The notes under the pieces were generated by a model. It did no database searches and was not told the DNA's origin. It saw only the letters and a program-made list of their open reading frames with translations. A program made the position numbers and the translations under genes. This document shows positions 44,201 through 58,100 of a stretch of 64,000 nt of DNA, piece after piece. Numbering within the stretch: position 1 is the first letter of the stretch; every line of letters begins with the position of its first letter. Origin of the DNA: Gigantopelta aegis (Eukaryota; Mollusca; Gastropoda; Neomphalida; Peltospiridae). Location of the stretch: NCBI RefSeq assembly GCF_016097555.1, contig NC_054706.1:78576557-78640556 (forward strand). Direction: 5' to 3'.

Positions 44201-47200
44201 AACCCATCTTTTTGTCAAGCACGTACATGTAGGTGTGCGTTAAATGTACATTTTGTAGAAACCCATCTTTTTGTCAAGCACGTACATGTAGGTGTGCGTT
44301 AAATGTACATTTTGTAGAAACCCATCTTTTTGTCAAGCACGTACATGTAGGTGTGCGTTAAATGTACATTTTGTAAAAAACCATCTTTTTGTCAAGCACG
44401 TACATGTAGGTGTGCGTTAAATGTACATTTTGTAAAAAACCATCTTTTTGTCAAGCACGTACATGTAGGTGTGCGTTAAATGATGGACATTGAATGGTTA
44501 GGCTGCCACTCCTATTTAATATTGCTTCTAAAATTAAAAAAAAAAAACCTAGAGAATAACAAGTGAGTAATTTAGTTTTCAAATTTTAAAACAGAATAAG
44601 AATATAATATTTTTACACAGGCTATAAAAGATGAGCACCGGTTAAAATGCCGCTTTGAAACGAACAACCACCCACTCCTGATGATTCGGCCCGTCAAGCT
44701 GGAAGAAGTTCATCTCAAACCGTGGATAGTCCTGTATCATGATTTTCTCAGTGACGCCGAGATAGAAACAATTAAAACAATAGCATTGCCACGGGTAAGT
44801 CAGATGTTCAAGATTTTATTTATTAAAATGTTTTAAAAGAAAATACACAAAAAAATTTGTGGAGATCAAGTGAGCATATACTGGAATTGATCTGGACTGG
44901 TACTTATAAAACTTTTACAGTCTAAACTCAAGACTCTAACAGAGTCTGAGACTTAACGTCATGGTAATGTCATACAAATTGTATTCGTGTGACATCATTT
45001 GAGACTGAGTCTGGACTCTAAACGTTTTATAAGCACAGGCCCTGTTTTAAACATTTATTAGGTGGGATATACATGTCGACTGTCAATATTAAATAAGCCA
45101 TCGTAAACTTGTGTGTTCAGTGCTTGATTATTTTCATTGCAGAGTATCTTTGATAGATGAAAGTATTTAAACGTTTTCACTCAGAAGACACATACAAAAC
45201 AAAACAAATTATTTCATCAACAAAAAGAGATAATTATTTGTTGATGAACACTGAGAATAATTATTTGTTGATGAACTGAGAATAATTATTTGTTGATGAA
45301 GACTGAGAATAATTATTTTGCATCAATTTGTTTTAATTTAAAAAACAGTTTCACGGTTAAAAATTATATTTGTTTTATTATCTACATGTTATGCATCTCT
45401 AGCAAAAAGTTAATTTGCAAAAGTAAAATCAATATTAATGTCAACAAATGGTCAAATACAACAGCGTTTTAGTTTGGTATTTTTAATTTTAGTTGAATCG
45501 AGCGACCGTCAATAATGTTGTAACCGGACAACTAGAAACAGCCAGCTATAGAGTTAGTAAGAGGTAAACACACAATCTGCACACGTTTCTAACTGTGTGA
45601 AACTATAAACATCCACAGATCATGGTTATCAATTTGAAAAACAAAACCCATGTAATTGGCATTTCTGTGCTTTAAATTTAAGAATGGTGTTTTTCAGTAT
45701 ATTAAATTATGACTTGTTTTATGTCAGGTTTTCTACAGTTGATTATTCCTGTTTTGTAGAGTTTGTTATGACACAGTTATGACACTGCAAGCATGCTTTA
45801 TGACACATACATCAGCTGTTTTGACTTATAGCACTGTAGAGGTTAGTGGTTAGAGAGGTCGGTGTGGTGCCAATGGTTGTGCGCTTACCCTGGGTTGGGA
45901 CGTGAACCAGAATGTCTTGTGTTGAAGCTGACCAGTGCTTGCTTGGTGAGTGGTCGGTTTGGGATCAATTCCCGTCGGTGGGCCCATTGGCTTATTTCTC
46001 GTTCTAGCCAGTGCACCATGACTGGTATATCAAAAACTGTGGTATGTACTATCCTGTGTGTGTGGGATGGTAGATATAAAAGATCCCTTGCTACTAATGG
46101 AAAAAAATATGGCAGATTTCCTCTCTAAGACAGTATGTCAAAATTACCCAGTGTTTGACATTCAATAGCCGATGATTAATAACTCATGTGCTCTAGTGGT
46201 GTCTAACTTTAACTGTCTAAATCTGATAAATATTAGGTTCCCGACATGATCTGGTTTAGACAGGTTTCACTGTATATTAACAAATTTTGCAAATGGTTTA
46301 GACTGTATGTGGTAGACTTGTCTCATGTGTGCTGAAGAAATGTCACCGAGTCTTTCTCTGTGTTGGCAGTGCCTGGCTGCAGTCACAAGAACACATACAC
46401 ATTGACAGAGTGGTCAACAGAATCGAGGCTGCCACAGGCTTGAACATGGAAACAGCTGAGGAGCTTCAGGTAAAACAGACTGGCAATAAATAGTATATTC
46501 AGCGAGACTGTAGAGCTTTGTTAAACAGGAATCCTCACTAAGCGCTTGCTAGCATGCCTGTTGATGTTTAGTTGGAACTTACCAGTTGTTAAAGGGAAAC
46601 AACTGGCACTTTTGATAAAGTTCTGTAATACGATATTTAAGCTATATATATATATATATATAAATAGGGGTGGTTGGGGGAATATGATAAACTGTGTAGT
46701 ATGTAATACGATAAATATTAAGCTATATATATATAGGGGTGGTTGGGGGAATGTGATAAACAATGTAGTATGTAATACGATAAATATTAAGCTATATATA
46801 AATAGGGGTGGTTGGGGAAATATGATAAACAATGTAGTGTGTAATACGATAAATATTAAGCTATATATATATAGGGGTGGTTGGGGGAATGTGATAAACA
46901 ATGTAGTGTGTAATACGATAAATATTAAGCTATATATATATAGGGGTGGTTGGGGAAATATGATAAACAATGTAGTATATTATACGATAAATATTAAGCT
47001 ATATATATATATAGGGGTGGTTTTGGGAATATAATAAACAATGTAGTATGTAATACAATAAATATTAAGCTATATATATATTGGGGTGGTTGGGGGAATA
47101 TGATAAACAATGTAGTATGTAATACGATAAATATTAAGCTATATATATATATATATATAGGGGTGGTTGGGGGAATATGATCAACTATGTAGTATAAATT

Positions 47201-50200
47201 ATGCGGAGGTTTTTTTATTATTATTTGTGAACAAAATTATTATGGAAATATAGAATACATTTATGCTTTGACCTTCATACTAATTCCTTTCATTTTCCAG
47301 TCTTGATGGTTGATTGTGGACACTAAATCATGTTAATCCCCATATAGATATTGAACTCATCTTGGGAGTAGTATTATGCAATACACCATTTGTAGATCAC
47401 TTTGATGATGATGATAACTAGTTTAACGTGCCCATATGTCACTAGGGTTTCGAACACGCCCATCCCGAGTCCGACCTCCGATAAGATCGGTGGCCTGACT
47501 CGGGATGGAGGGGGCAGGGGGGTGAAAATGGGCAGAATTTTGAAAATAGCAATTAGTAAAAAAGTTAATAGATTAAAGAAAAAAAAAGAAAAAGGTTACA
47601 AGCCAAAAATAAAAAAGAATTGACTGCTCGTCCAAATATTTATATAATTTGGAGCATTTTAGAAGGACAGTCCAAAATTAAATAAGAGAAAGAAGAGAGG
47701 ATCGGACTATTTAATAATATTACAAAAAAGAAGTAATTTCGACATAAAATTTTGAACGCAGATCTAAAAGTTTAAAGTCCGATCGATATGTCCACGCGAG
47801 TGGCCTCGTTAAGGCCGTTTGGATGCACAGCTTAAAGGGACGAGATGGGTTGCATCCCATCAAGAAAACCCCTAGATTGACTGTCGATAGACGTTGAAGG
47901 TGTAGTTCTGTGCTGAAATACAGATGTTGAGAAGCCCGATCTGTCTGAACGAGTAGAGTATCAAACTAGGGTATAGTCCAGTCGTCGATCACTTTGACCT
48001 ATATTGTTTGCTTCATCGATTGTAGGGGCAGGATTTAGCTGTCGGTTGAGTGCTCGCTTGAGCTGCTTGTCGCAGGATCAAATCACCTCACTGGATTCAT
48101 TTAACTGATTTCTTTTTTTCTCATTACAACCAGTGCACCACAGTGTGCTTTCCTGTCTCTGGGAAGTGCATATAAAAGATACCTTGCTGCTAATAGAAAA
48201 ATGTAGCGGGTTTTCTTTGATGACTACGAGTCAACATATATCAAATGTTTGACATCCATTAGCCGATGATTAATTAATCAATATGTTCTAGTGGTGTCAT
48301 TAAACAAAACAAACTAACTTTCATGAATAGCTGTTGGCTAAGCATAAACTGTTTAGAGCCGATTGTGCTTATTGGAAAAAAATTACATGTATATTTTTGT
48401 GTTACATTCTATTTATTCTTTTAGGTTGCCAATTATGGACTAGGAGGTCATTATGAGCCACATTTTGATTTTTCAAGGGTGAGCTGGATTTGAAAGCTAA
48501 ATTAGTGTTAATACTTTAATGTTAATCAATGTTTAATAAAACAAACCGTAAAAGTGAACAAGGTATAGTTTGTCTTATCCACAAGAATAGTGTTGTTGAT
48601 TAGAAATGGTAAATTATTTTGTTTTAACGTTAATATTTTAGATGCAACAATTGAAATTTTACAAAGTCTGTTTTATTTCTACATACTGGAAACTATATCC
48701 TTCTCTGATATGTAATATGTAAAATTTTATTTTCTTATGGTTTAATATTTTGTAGATCCTGCAATGATTTTTAATCATATATATATTTGACTGTTTTCCT
48801 ACACCATTGTATATAGTGTTTGTCTTCTCTGCATCCTGAAGTATTTATTCTATATCCTGTGATGTTTTTCTATATTCTTTATACTGAAGATTCGAAAAGG
48901 ATTGTTTACCTGCAAATTTGTTTGTTGTTTAAAAGTTTAAATATTTAAACATTTTTTAACTTGTTCATTTTGTTCATTTTATATCAAAGAAATGTCAAAA
49001 TGTGCATCATTTAATAGACATAATTATTTTTAAAAGTTTTTTAACTTGTTAATTTTATTTATTTTATATCAAAGAAATGTCAAATGTGCATCATTTAATG
49101 GCACGTAAAATAAATATATTTTGCTGTTGATATTTCAATTAATTTTGTTCTCTTTTCACCTTGTAGAGAGAAGAGGAAGGTGCGTTTAAGTCACTTGGGA
49201 CTGGAAACCGACTTGCGACTATGTTAAATTATGTAAGTTGTCATCTTCCTGGCTGAGTTTATTGTGTGGGACACAGCCATTTGAACCTTGTTCCTGTAAT
49301 CACGTAACCTCAGCCTTGTGCATTCTTGTGGAAAGACACAAAATCAAACTCAAAATTAGAATGTCTGGCATTATTTCCCCCAAACAACTTATTTTCCAGC
49401 AAATTGTGACTGAAACCTCCAATAAACAAATATATGACTGTATAATTCTGTCAAGTTGTGTGATTGGATTATTTTACATTGTGTGTGATTGGGTTATTTT
49501 ACATTGTATTTGATTGGGTTATTTTACATTGTGTGATAGTGTTATTTTACATTGTGTTTGATTGGGTTATTTTACATTGTGTGATTGGATTATTTTACAT
49601 TGTGTGTGATTGGGTTATTTTACATTGTATTTGATTGGGTTATTTTACATTGTGTGATAGTGTTATTTTACATTGTGTTTGATTGGGTTATTTTACATTG
49701 TGTGATTGGATTATTTTACATTGTGTGTGATTGGGTTATTTTACATTGTATTTGATTGGGTTATTTTACATTGTGTTATAGTGTTATTTTACGTTGTGTT
49801 TGATTGGGTTATTTTACATTGTGTTTGATTGGGTTATTTTACACTGTGTGTGATAGCATTATTTTACATTGTGTTTGATTGGGTTATTTTACATTGTGTG
49901 ATAGTGTTATTTTACATTGTGTTTGATTGGGTTATTTTACAATGTGTGTGATAGCATTATTTTACATTGTGATTGGGTTATTTTACACTGTGTGTGATAG
50001 CATTATTCTACATTGTGTGATTGGGTTATTTTACATTGTGTGATTGGGTAATTTTACGTGGTGTAATTGAGTATTTTACATCGTGATCAAGGCACAATAA
50101 CCTAATTTTAAATTGGGTTAATGTACATTGATATCTGTTGGAGCCACAAGTTTAAAGTTATTTATGTATTATGTATAATTTGTTACCCATATTAAGCTCT

Positions 50201-50881
50201 TGTCTATATATTTTGTTTTAGATGAGTGATGTAGAAGCAGGTGGAGCCACTGTTTTTCCAAGAATTGGAGTTAAACTGTTTCCAAAAAAGGTGAGTTTGT
50301 AATTGTCACACAAGTCATTTTTAACTCCAATGTTAAATGTTTAGTTACACAGCTTTTCCTCTGTTCACAGCCTATGTTCCCGGGTCAGTCTGCACTGGTA
50401 TTGTTAAGGAGCCGATTATTGTTCAAAATTAGGCAAACATTTCACCATGTATTTCTATAATTCCACTTACAATATTAGTTGTAAGCCATGAAAAAATGTG
50501 TGGTGATTTATTTGGAATCCTGTGTAACTGTTTGGTAGTGATACAAATAGGAAAAAACGTGTGGTGATTTATTTGGTAGTGATACAAATAGGAAAAAACG
50601 TGTGGTGATTTATTTGGAATCCTGTGTAATTGTTTGGTAGTGATACAAATAGGAAAAAACGTGTGGTGATTTATTTGGAATCCTGTGTAACTGTTTGGTA
50701 GTGATACAAATATGAATAAACGTGTGGTGATTTATTTGGAATCCTGTGTAACTGTTTGGTAGTGATACAAACAGGAATAAACGTGTGGTGATTTATTTGG
50801 AATCCTGTGTAACTGTTTGGTAGTGATACAAATAGGAATAAACATTGTTATCCATTTTCATTTAATTTTGGCAAAAATCAG

Positions 50882-50918
<37 letters not shown>

Positions 50919-51183
50919 ACACAAAATAGGAGTTCATACACCTGTGTGCAGATGTTAATATGAATATTTGTATCTAGAATTGTAAACAGTAAGGTTGTTG
51001 TCTGTATGGTTTCAGGGTGTTTCTGCGTTCTGGTACAACCTGTATAGAAACGGGCAGGGAATTGAAAAGACCCGCCATGCTGCGTGTCCCGTGCTGGTCG
51101 GGACGAAGTGGGTTTCAACCAAGTGGATTCACGAACTCGGACAAGAATTCCGCAGAAAGTGTAGTTTAAACCCAGATGAATAA
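41206..51183 (+). CDS. P4HA: Prolyl 4-hydroxylase subunit alpha, 10 exons (N-terminus missing)
   Basis: An ER enzyme that hydroxylates prolines of collagen-type Gly-X-Pro chains using Fe(II), 2-oxoglutarate, O2 and ascorbate; alpha subunits pair with PDI (known). Exons: 41,206-41,366; 43,235-43,286; 43,550-43,737; 44,621-44,794; 45,493-45,563; 46,370-46,469; 48,425-48,478; 49,167-49,232; 50,222-50,290; 51,016-51,183. All have AG/GT borders and consistent phases. The peptide-binding TPR region (AEDCYILGKYAYYSQDFYHT, QGNIRHALSLTKEWLL) is followed by YEALCRGE and the dioxygenase domain. Iron ligands are His and Asp of EPHFDF (48,461-48,469) and His of TRHAAC (51,076). The 2-oxoglutarate Lys is in VGTKWVSTKW (51,106). 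About 367 residues are present against about 520-550 usual, so the N-terminal domain and signal peptide are missing. The first exon might instead begin at 41,177. Confidence 0.93.
41558..41867 (+). mobile_element. tRNA-headed SINE in P4HA intron
   Basis: Head ggtgggaagtagcccagtgg, body gccagtgcaccatgactggt, tail tggtatcgttaaacaaaac. tagtaac flanks both ends (41,551 and 41,868). Confidence 0.88.
42560..42633 (+). mobile_element. (ATTC)n-tailed retroposon 3' end
   Basis: gacacccaatagccgatgta ... gggtgtcattaaacattcat, the same 3' end as 6,208-6,482. Shows a second copy of that family. Confidence 0.7.
42699..42980 (+). mobile_element. tRNA-headed SINE in P4HA intron
   Basis: Head gatctagctcagttggttga (A box), body ccagtgcaccacaactggtt and tataaaagatcccttgct. 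The 3' end is truncated near aatgcttaatcaac. Confidence 0.82.
44191..44481. repeat. 59-bp minisatellite, 5 units, P4HA intron
   Basis: Unit contains cccatctttttgtcaagcac and gtacatgtaggtgtgcgtta; near-identical units. Confidence 0.95.
45935..46205 (+). mobile_element. tRNA-headed SINE in P4HA intron
   Basis: Head gcttgcttggtgagtggtcg, body ccagtgcaccatgactggta, end gctctagtggtgtct. Preceded at 45,840 by another tRNA-like stretch. Confidence 0.82.
46640..47192. repeat. About 69-bp minisatellite, 8 units, P4HA intron
   Basis: Unit agctatatatata, ggggtggttgggggaata, tgataaacaatgtagtatgt and aatacgataaatatta. The internal TA run varies in length. It creates open frames on both strands that are not genes. 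Confidence 0.95.
47410..47990. repeat. Candidate dispersed repeat with a hairpin
   Basis: Contains a perfect 11-bp inverted repeat, catcccgagtc...gactcgggatg (about 47,460-47,507), then a purine-rich stretch. It is GC-richer than the intron around it. Only one copy is in the window, so repeat status is a guess. Confidence 0.3.
48027..48315 (+). mobile_element. tRNA-headed SINE in P4HA intron
   Basis: Head gatttagctgtcggttgagt, body ccagtgcaccacag and tataaaagataccttgctgc, tail tggtgtcattaaacaaaaca. Confidence 0.82.
49430..50075. repeat. 25-28-bp minisatellite, about 24 units, P4HA intron
   Basis: Unit gattgggttattttacattg with gtgtgt/gtgttt spacers. Groups of units recur every roughly 110 bp at the start, a higher-order pattern. 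Confidence 0.93.
50498..50842. repeat. 61-bp minisatellite, 5-6 units, P4HA last intron
   Basis: Unit gtgtggtgatttatttggaa, tcctgtgtaactgtttggta and gtgatacaaataggaa. Confidence 0.93.
50882..50918. repeat. Poly-C tract (about 37 bp)
   Basis: Uninterrupted C run 97 bp before the last P4HA exon; its length is likely an assembly estimate. Confidence 0.95.
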
Positions 51184-51945
51184 CACATGCACACACATTT
51201 ACGTATCAAGATGAATAACATGTGCACATACATTTACGTATCAGAAGGTGCTAATTTCAAAACAAATCATTCCTAATAATACATGATTATTGTATTTTGC
51301 ATTATATAAATTAGAGGAAATGCAACCAAATTTATGATGTTTTTGTAGTGTAATGTATGCATATTTCTGTTGTTACTAAAAAAAAGAGGTTTTATTTCAC
51401 TGTGTGGAATAGTTTGCACTTAAATATAGCAGTCAAACGATCATTTTATAGTGTAATATATACCGGTAATACATATATCCTGTTGTTACCAACAAGTGTG
51501 TTATTTTACTGTATGGAATAGATGACACTTAAACTTGATCTTTTGGTAAGCATGTATTTTTCCCCCAGGCTGTAGTCAACAACCGATGGATCTCTTTGAT
51601 TTAACCTCCAAATTGACTTTACCATTTGTATACAAAAGGTTGTGGGGAAAGTATATTATCGTGTATAAACAAAGATATAATAGTACCGGTAGCCTATTTA
51701 CACTGTTTCCTTAGCTTTATTTGTATACACAATAGGTACAGACAACATGGTGGCCATGACAACTGCTGATGTGTCATTTCATGTAAGGGTCTCCTTTTCA
51801 TTCGGTTTAAACATTGTACAGACCAAAAGATGTATAAATACAACACTGAGCCAAAATTATACAAGTTTGAATAATGTTGTTGTTTTGTAATTCAAATCTG
51901 TAAATAACTCTTATTATAATAATAAATAATATCATCTCAATTTTG
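51184..51945 (+). other. P4HA 3' untranslated region with polyadenylation signal
   Basis: AT-rich sequence after the stop. AATAAA at 51,921-51,926 is the first canonical signal in a suitable context. The 3' end is therefore placed near 51,945. Confidence 0.5.
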
Positions 51946-54829
51946 CATTACTTTCGGCAATACTTTGAAACCGAAATAGATCCCTTCATTTGTTTTCTTT
52001 ATTTCATATTAATAAATTGACTGTTTACATTAGTTGTTAAGTGTTGAATCAGTAAATGTTATCTATCAATGTACGACAGAATGTAAAAATTCCCTCATTG
52101 ACAGAAAAAGCCGAAGCGCAGAATGGGGATTCCCCTTAATTTGTATATTAATTATCTGAAGAAAGAGTTTGAATGTTATTTCATAGTATTTTATGCCACT
52201 ATACACACTTATGTAATTAATGGCTTCACACTCACAGTGGGTAAAGCGGTTCTGTTTCACATACTTAAAAATCATCGAAAATTATCACATTAAATTTTTA
52301 TAATTCCATGTGAATAATAATTTCATTAATATAAAATACTATGAAGTAAAAATCAAACTCTTCAATTTATAATAAACGGAGTGTTCTGGACGAAAAGGAG
52401 ACTCTTATATGAAACTGTCCAAATACAAATATTATTTGAATGTTTGTGTCTAGTCATTTCAAATGTTGCAAACACAAGTCAGTTTTTATGAGAAAGTCTC
52501 CAGGGTGAGAATGATTTCAAATTGATAAAATACTTCGGATGGGGTTGCTAGTTACACAATGGAACAATAGAAGTGTGTGTACTTTTATAGACATGGGTAT
52601 TAATATACATATTCTGTCATATTGTAATAGTGAAGACCTTTCTTATATGTTCAGTAAAATATTGTTATATTTAACAATATTTTAAGGGGTTATGGAAATC
52701 CCCTGAAACATAGTTTAAAAAGAAAAAAAATTCCTGTGAAATAAAACAAAAAATTCCAGTACATAAAATATTTTTCCAGGAAGTTTTAACTACTTTCCAG
52801 AGTAGTTTTGAAAGCATTTTTTCAGGGTTTTCCTGATGTATCTGAACTCTAAAATCAGGTTTTGTTGTTCAACTAACAAAATATTTTTCCCTCACTACCC
52901 CCGGGTTTTGTACGATTTTATACCAGCAATGGTTTGTTTACAAATTTTATATTCCCTGGCTTGCAACTATAATAATGCAAAGTTAATATAAAAACTACTT
53001 AAGAAAAAAAAAATTCTTACACTATTGGTGCTAGAATGAATGTGAGCCCGGGCTGTTATTACCGTCTCATATCTCATCTGAACTTGTTATAGTTGTTTTA
53101 GCTAGTCTGTTTTATAGTCAAGAGGCTGTTGTGTCCATGAAAACAACTTTTAAGAATTGGTACCTTATACATACTAATCTCGGTGTTTACAGAGGTGACA
53201 AATCTTCACTAATAATATGCATCTTTTGTAGGACTTTGGGGCAAGAACAGCATAATTTTGTTGGCAGATTTACTTGTTTTTTATTATACAGATCTGAAAT
53301 GTTGTTATGTTTAATGTATACCGACATCCAAAAGAAACTTTACATACATAAAATTTGATAAATATTGTTGCTAATCAAAAATAACCAATTAATAGAAATC
53401 AAATTAAAAAAACTTTGCATATATCACGAAGTGCATTATGTTTAGATTTTGAACTTCATGATGCTTTCATATCCCACTGTACCGTTTGTTTTTGGGGGGT
53501 TTTATAATACAATTTTAAGACTTGTAGTTTCTTTTGGACGTCAGTATAGTTAATTTTGTAGGACTATGGGGCACAAGAACAGCATAATTTTGTTAGCAGG
53601 TTTATCTGAATGTTGATACCAGTAATGTTGTTATCAGGTGGGACAAACCACACTCAAATGGGAGTCTTTTTGTTCATTTTGTCTTCCTAGTCCATAAATG
53701 TCGTTTTTCACAATCCAAACAGTTAGAAAAAAAAAAAATGGTGGAGCATTAAAAGCCATGTTTAAATTGCTTTTCAATCAAACATCATCGGTATATTCCG
53801 TCTACAAAGAATAATTAACTTGTTGTGGCCGTCTCTAGTAGTAGTAAACCAAATAACATCCGGTTGGGTCAAAGTTTGAGGTGCAACTTTTGATGAAGCA
53901 GTCAATACCACAAGTCCTGCCATTGGTGATAAATGTGACTGTGCTTGTTTAAAAATAAAATTAGTTTTATCTAAGCAAAAAATGTATGCAATTTTATTTC
54001 TTCTCATACCACTTGTGGAGTAGCCTTGTGCTTAAAACATGCATGGGGTACCTGTAAACAAAACACCTACTCCAATTTGGTGCTAAACTAGAGGTGTTGT
54101 AAAAATATCCAGTTATATCGAACATGAGCATTGAAAGGTACCGTTTTATTCAGTTAATACTTTGAACCTAAAAGACTGCAACAGATTCATATTTTTTAGG
54201 TTTGTATTGGCCTGACAAAGTTGGTGATGGATATCAAACTGAAAGAATGGGGATATGGAGGCAGTCAAACCTAACCCATGCATTAAGATTGTGAAAAATA
54301 GCAACATTTATGGACTGTTCCATATTTCCTGTATTCAAATATTTTTAACATTATTTGTTACAAACATTAAGTTAGGTGTTGATTGTTCAGCAGACAATAC
54401 ATGTACCTACCTTGTGAAGGTCCTAAATGCTCATGTCAATTGGTGCAGTAGCTTGGGAGTCTGGCCAGGAAACGCTTTGGTGTTTTAATTCCAAACTCTA
54501 ACTCAATAAATGATTAACCGGTTTTTGACTGAATGTTATTGTTTTAAGGCCAAAATTATTTACTGGTTAACCGGTTTTTGACTGAATGTTATTGTTTTAA
54601 GGCCAAAATTATTTACTGGATGAACTATAAGAATTGGACAAATCTGATGACCAATTCAAAACAAGCATGTACTTAAAATTGTTGATCCACTGCTTTGATA
54701 ATAAAGTGTTTTATATACATTTTGTGTCCATGTTTTGTTTTTTCTTTAACAACACAGACTAGCACCTGGTGGATCTGAGTGAGCATTGCGAAACAAATAG
54801 GGCCCCCATGTGTGCAGTCGCTTTTCACA
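51946..54829. other. AT-rich spacer, no gene seen
   Basis: No splice-bounded coding pattern. A stretch near 53,226 (ttgtaggactttggggcaag) recurs diverged at 53,559. A 54-bp direct duplication (ttaaccggtttttgactgaa...) lies at about 54,513-54,620. Confidence 0.5.
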
Positions 54830-54842
54830 TCCTTGTTTTAGC

Positions 54843-55138
54843 ACCGGCGTCGTGGTTAGGCCATCGGTCTACAGGCTGGTAGGTACTGGGTTCGGATCCC
54901 AGTCGAGGCATGAGATTTTTAATCCAGATACAGACTCCAAACCCTGAGTGAGTGCTCTGCAAGGCTCAGTGGGTAGGTGTAAACCACTTGCACCGACCAG
55001 TGATACATAACTGGTTCAACAAAGGCCATGGTTTGTGCTATCCTGCCTGTGGGAAGCGCAAATAAAAGATCCCTTGCTGCTAATCGGAAAGAATAGCCCA
55101 TGTAGTGGCGACAGCAGGTTAAAACATTTCTCTTTCTT
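54843..55138 (+). mobile_element. tRNA-headed SINE with 13-bp target duplication
   Basis: Same family as 33,057-33,440. tccttgttttagc flanks it at 54,830-54,842 and 55,139-55,151. Head gtggttaggccatcggtct and B box ggttcggatccc. The tail is shortened after gcgacagcaggt. Confidence 0.93.
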
Positions 55139-55151
55139 TCCTTGTTTTAGC

Positions 55152-58100
55152 TTTATACACAATAAATAAAATGTACAACGGTAATTTTTTATATGATATA
55201 TTTGATGAATGGTACCATACGTTTTATTAAAACTTGAACTTTATCCAAAATTATGAAAAATAAAAACATACCAACATATAAAGTGTTGTCTGCTCAGTGT
55301 AGAACTCTAGGTAAGTTGATCCGTTTTTATTTTAATGTGGCAATGCATTATAATTATACAGCTAATTTAATACTGGTTGACGTCTGTATTCCAATGATGT
55401 CACTTTGGAATATGGCGATGCCATCGGATAATGCATTGTAATATTATACCTTATTCTGAATTTAAAAGACGTCTGTAACAATAACAACAAACTGGATACA
55501 TGATGTTTCCATTTTCAGAATGCTGCAAAAATTCCAATGCAAAATTGCTACTGAAAATTACTAACACACCAGACTGTTCAAAGATAAGTGAAATTATGGT
55601 AAGATATGTTATATTTATTGGGTTCGAAGCCAAATGAGGGTGCGAATAGTGACTCATCGACGTTGGTACATTTTGGTTGGTACTAGTCCAACAGACTTGA
55701 AGGGATAAATAAAGTGTTGCAACTGCCTTATGTTGGACATTCAGTGGCCATATTCTAAAATGTACTTAATATGTGATCGTTAACGAACATAACTTGTTTT
55801 CTTTACACATATACAAAACAACGTAATACATGTATAAAGAAATGATTTATTAGATAAATTAACCGATACATGTAAGATGGTAATTGAGGGGGGGAGTGAC
55901 AAACACTTGACAGAGTAAAAACCAAACTGTCTCTGTAACACATCAGATGTGATAAGACTATACACCCACAGCTAAAACTGCCGAAACGGTATGAAAGATA
56001 CCCACATTAAAAATCAATTACCCGGTAAAATGGTTTTGTTAAAATAAAACTTTTATATAGACAAATGACCGTCAAACACACACACATGGTTTGATTAAAT
56101 TTAGTTAAGGCATTTGTAGCACAGACAAAACAGCTGGTTAACTTTTTCAATGCCAGTAATAATCCAAGTCTGTCTTCCCAACATTTAAACACTGAGAAAT
56201 TTACGCTGTTATTCAACAGACTGGAGGAGAGACTAGGAGTAAAAATGTATTACAAAAACACTTTCTGGTCGTGCCAACAGATAACAATTGATTTTACATT
56301 TATCCAAGAAACTTATAAGTAAAAACATTTATGGAAAACATATTTACATATTTCAGTATACCAAAAAAAAGAAAGTTTTTTCTTCTTTCACTTTTTAAAG
56401 AAAAGCCTGTAATGCTACTGGGTTTTTTCTATCTATAAGCTGGTCTAAAAGATGAATGTGAAATGAAGAGTAAAGACCCAACAATACTTAAAACAATACT
56501 AATTTTATAATCTTATCCAAAGAATAATACTTCAAATAAATAACATAAAATAAACTATTGCAATGCACGTGTGCAAAATGAAAGACAATTTCTACAAAAC
56601 ACATTCTACATCTTATAATACAAAACTTCATGTATTCCTATATACAAAAAATAATGTACTACTCCAAAATTAAAGTAAATGTATACATAAGCCTTGAAGT
56701 AAATTGGAAACAACCAATCATATTGGATGTTAAAAAGATGAGGTCTTAAGGGTTATGATCAGGTCCACTGACATCTAACAAATACTATACAAGAGTTTGC
56801 TAGATACCATTTTCACAAAACGAGTGAACTTCCCATGTTAATATCTAAACGAACGGAAGTGAGATCAGATACAATGGGAAGTTCATGAGTTTCGTAAAAT
56901 GTTATCTAGCGAAAATCAGTGTGGTATTTTAATTATTACCAGACATTCACCAGGTGAGTAATAAATTGAAGTATGTGTGAAAAGAATATAAAAAATGCCA
57001 CGAATGTTAATTAGTTAACACTGTTAACCAAAAACTAAACAAGTCTGTAAGCACATGGTTTATAAAACAAATTCTCAACCCACAAGTTTACTAGGAGTAC
57101 AGTTTTTACAGTGTCTTTACATTGGGCTGTAACTATTCTGGCGGACATGGTTTGTAAAGACAGGATCTTAATATAAACAACACAAAGCATACAGCAAGTA
57201 AAATATACAAAAAAGCCTTTTACAGGACATAAATCAAACATGAAGAACTCAAATTTCAAACTCTTGAAAACTTTGATCATTCAGACTAATGTGCTGGTCC
57301 TGGCAGGATTTCTATATAAACTATTCCCACTTGTTCCTATTATGTGTGTTTGTTCCTTGTATTTTAATTTCATCTGTCAAAAAATAAATTTTCATCTAAA
57401 TCTGTGCATATATATATTTACATTAAATTCAGTTAAACCTTTTTATTTTGTAATTAATTTTGTTTTATAATATTCACGAAAAGAACATGTATTTCTCACA
57501 ATACGAAACGAAGTCCTTTTTTCTTTCTTTTTTCTTTTGCAGTTTCAATTTTGAGCGTTCTATATGAATTTCAAAAACATGAACTCCCTGAAACTTGAAA
57601 TATTTCTTTGTTCCTTTCAGTTTTGAGCTATCAAGTTTTACAGTGTGTACACACACCCACACCCACACCCACACAGTGTCACACACACACACACCCTCAC
57701 ACACACCCATACCCACACCCTCACCCACACACACCCTCACCCACACCCACACACACCCGGGACCAATTAAAATATCCATTTTTAAGAGGTATCCAGTTTA
57801 GAGAGGTTAAGTTCTGTACTATTATTAAAAAGGGACCATGAAAAACATCCAGTTTCAAGGGAATTCCAGCTCCGGTTTTGGGAGGTTTCGCAGTATTTTA
57901 TTTATAAAGTCAGTGTTAACTAAACTGAGTATATTAAGCCATCAGAGATACATGTGTAAATTCTTCAGGTCCACACTTCAATAACAATCTGTGGTGTTCT
58001 CTCCAATAAATAATCTCTTCAATAACAATCTGTGGTGTTCTCTCCAATAAATAATCTCAAACAGAGGATTTATAAAAAAATTCATTAAACTAGAATTAAG

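Noticed and set aside
46521-47034. Frames of 149 and 162 residues on opposite strands in a P4HA intron
   Set aside because: Both are translations of the 69-bp minisatellite between confirmed P4HA exons.
57474-57841. Frames rich in His/Thr/Pro or Val/Trp/Gly near 57.6 kb
   Set aside because: Translations of a CA/CACACCC microsatellite.
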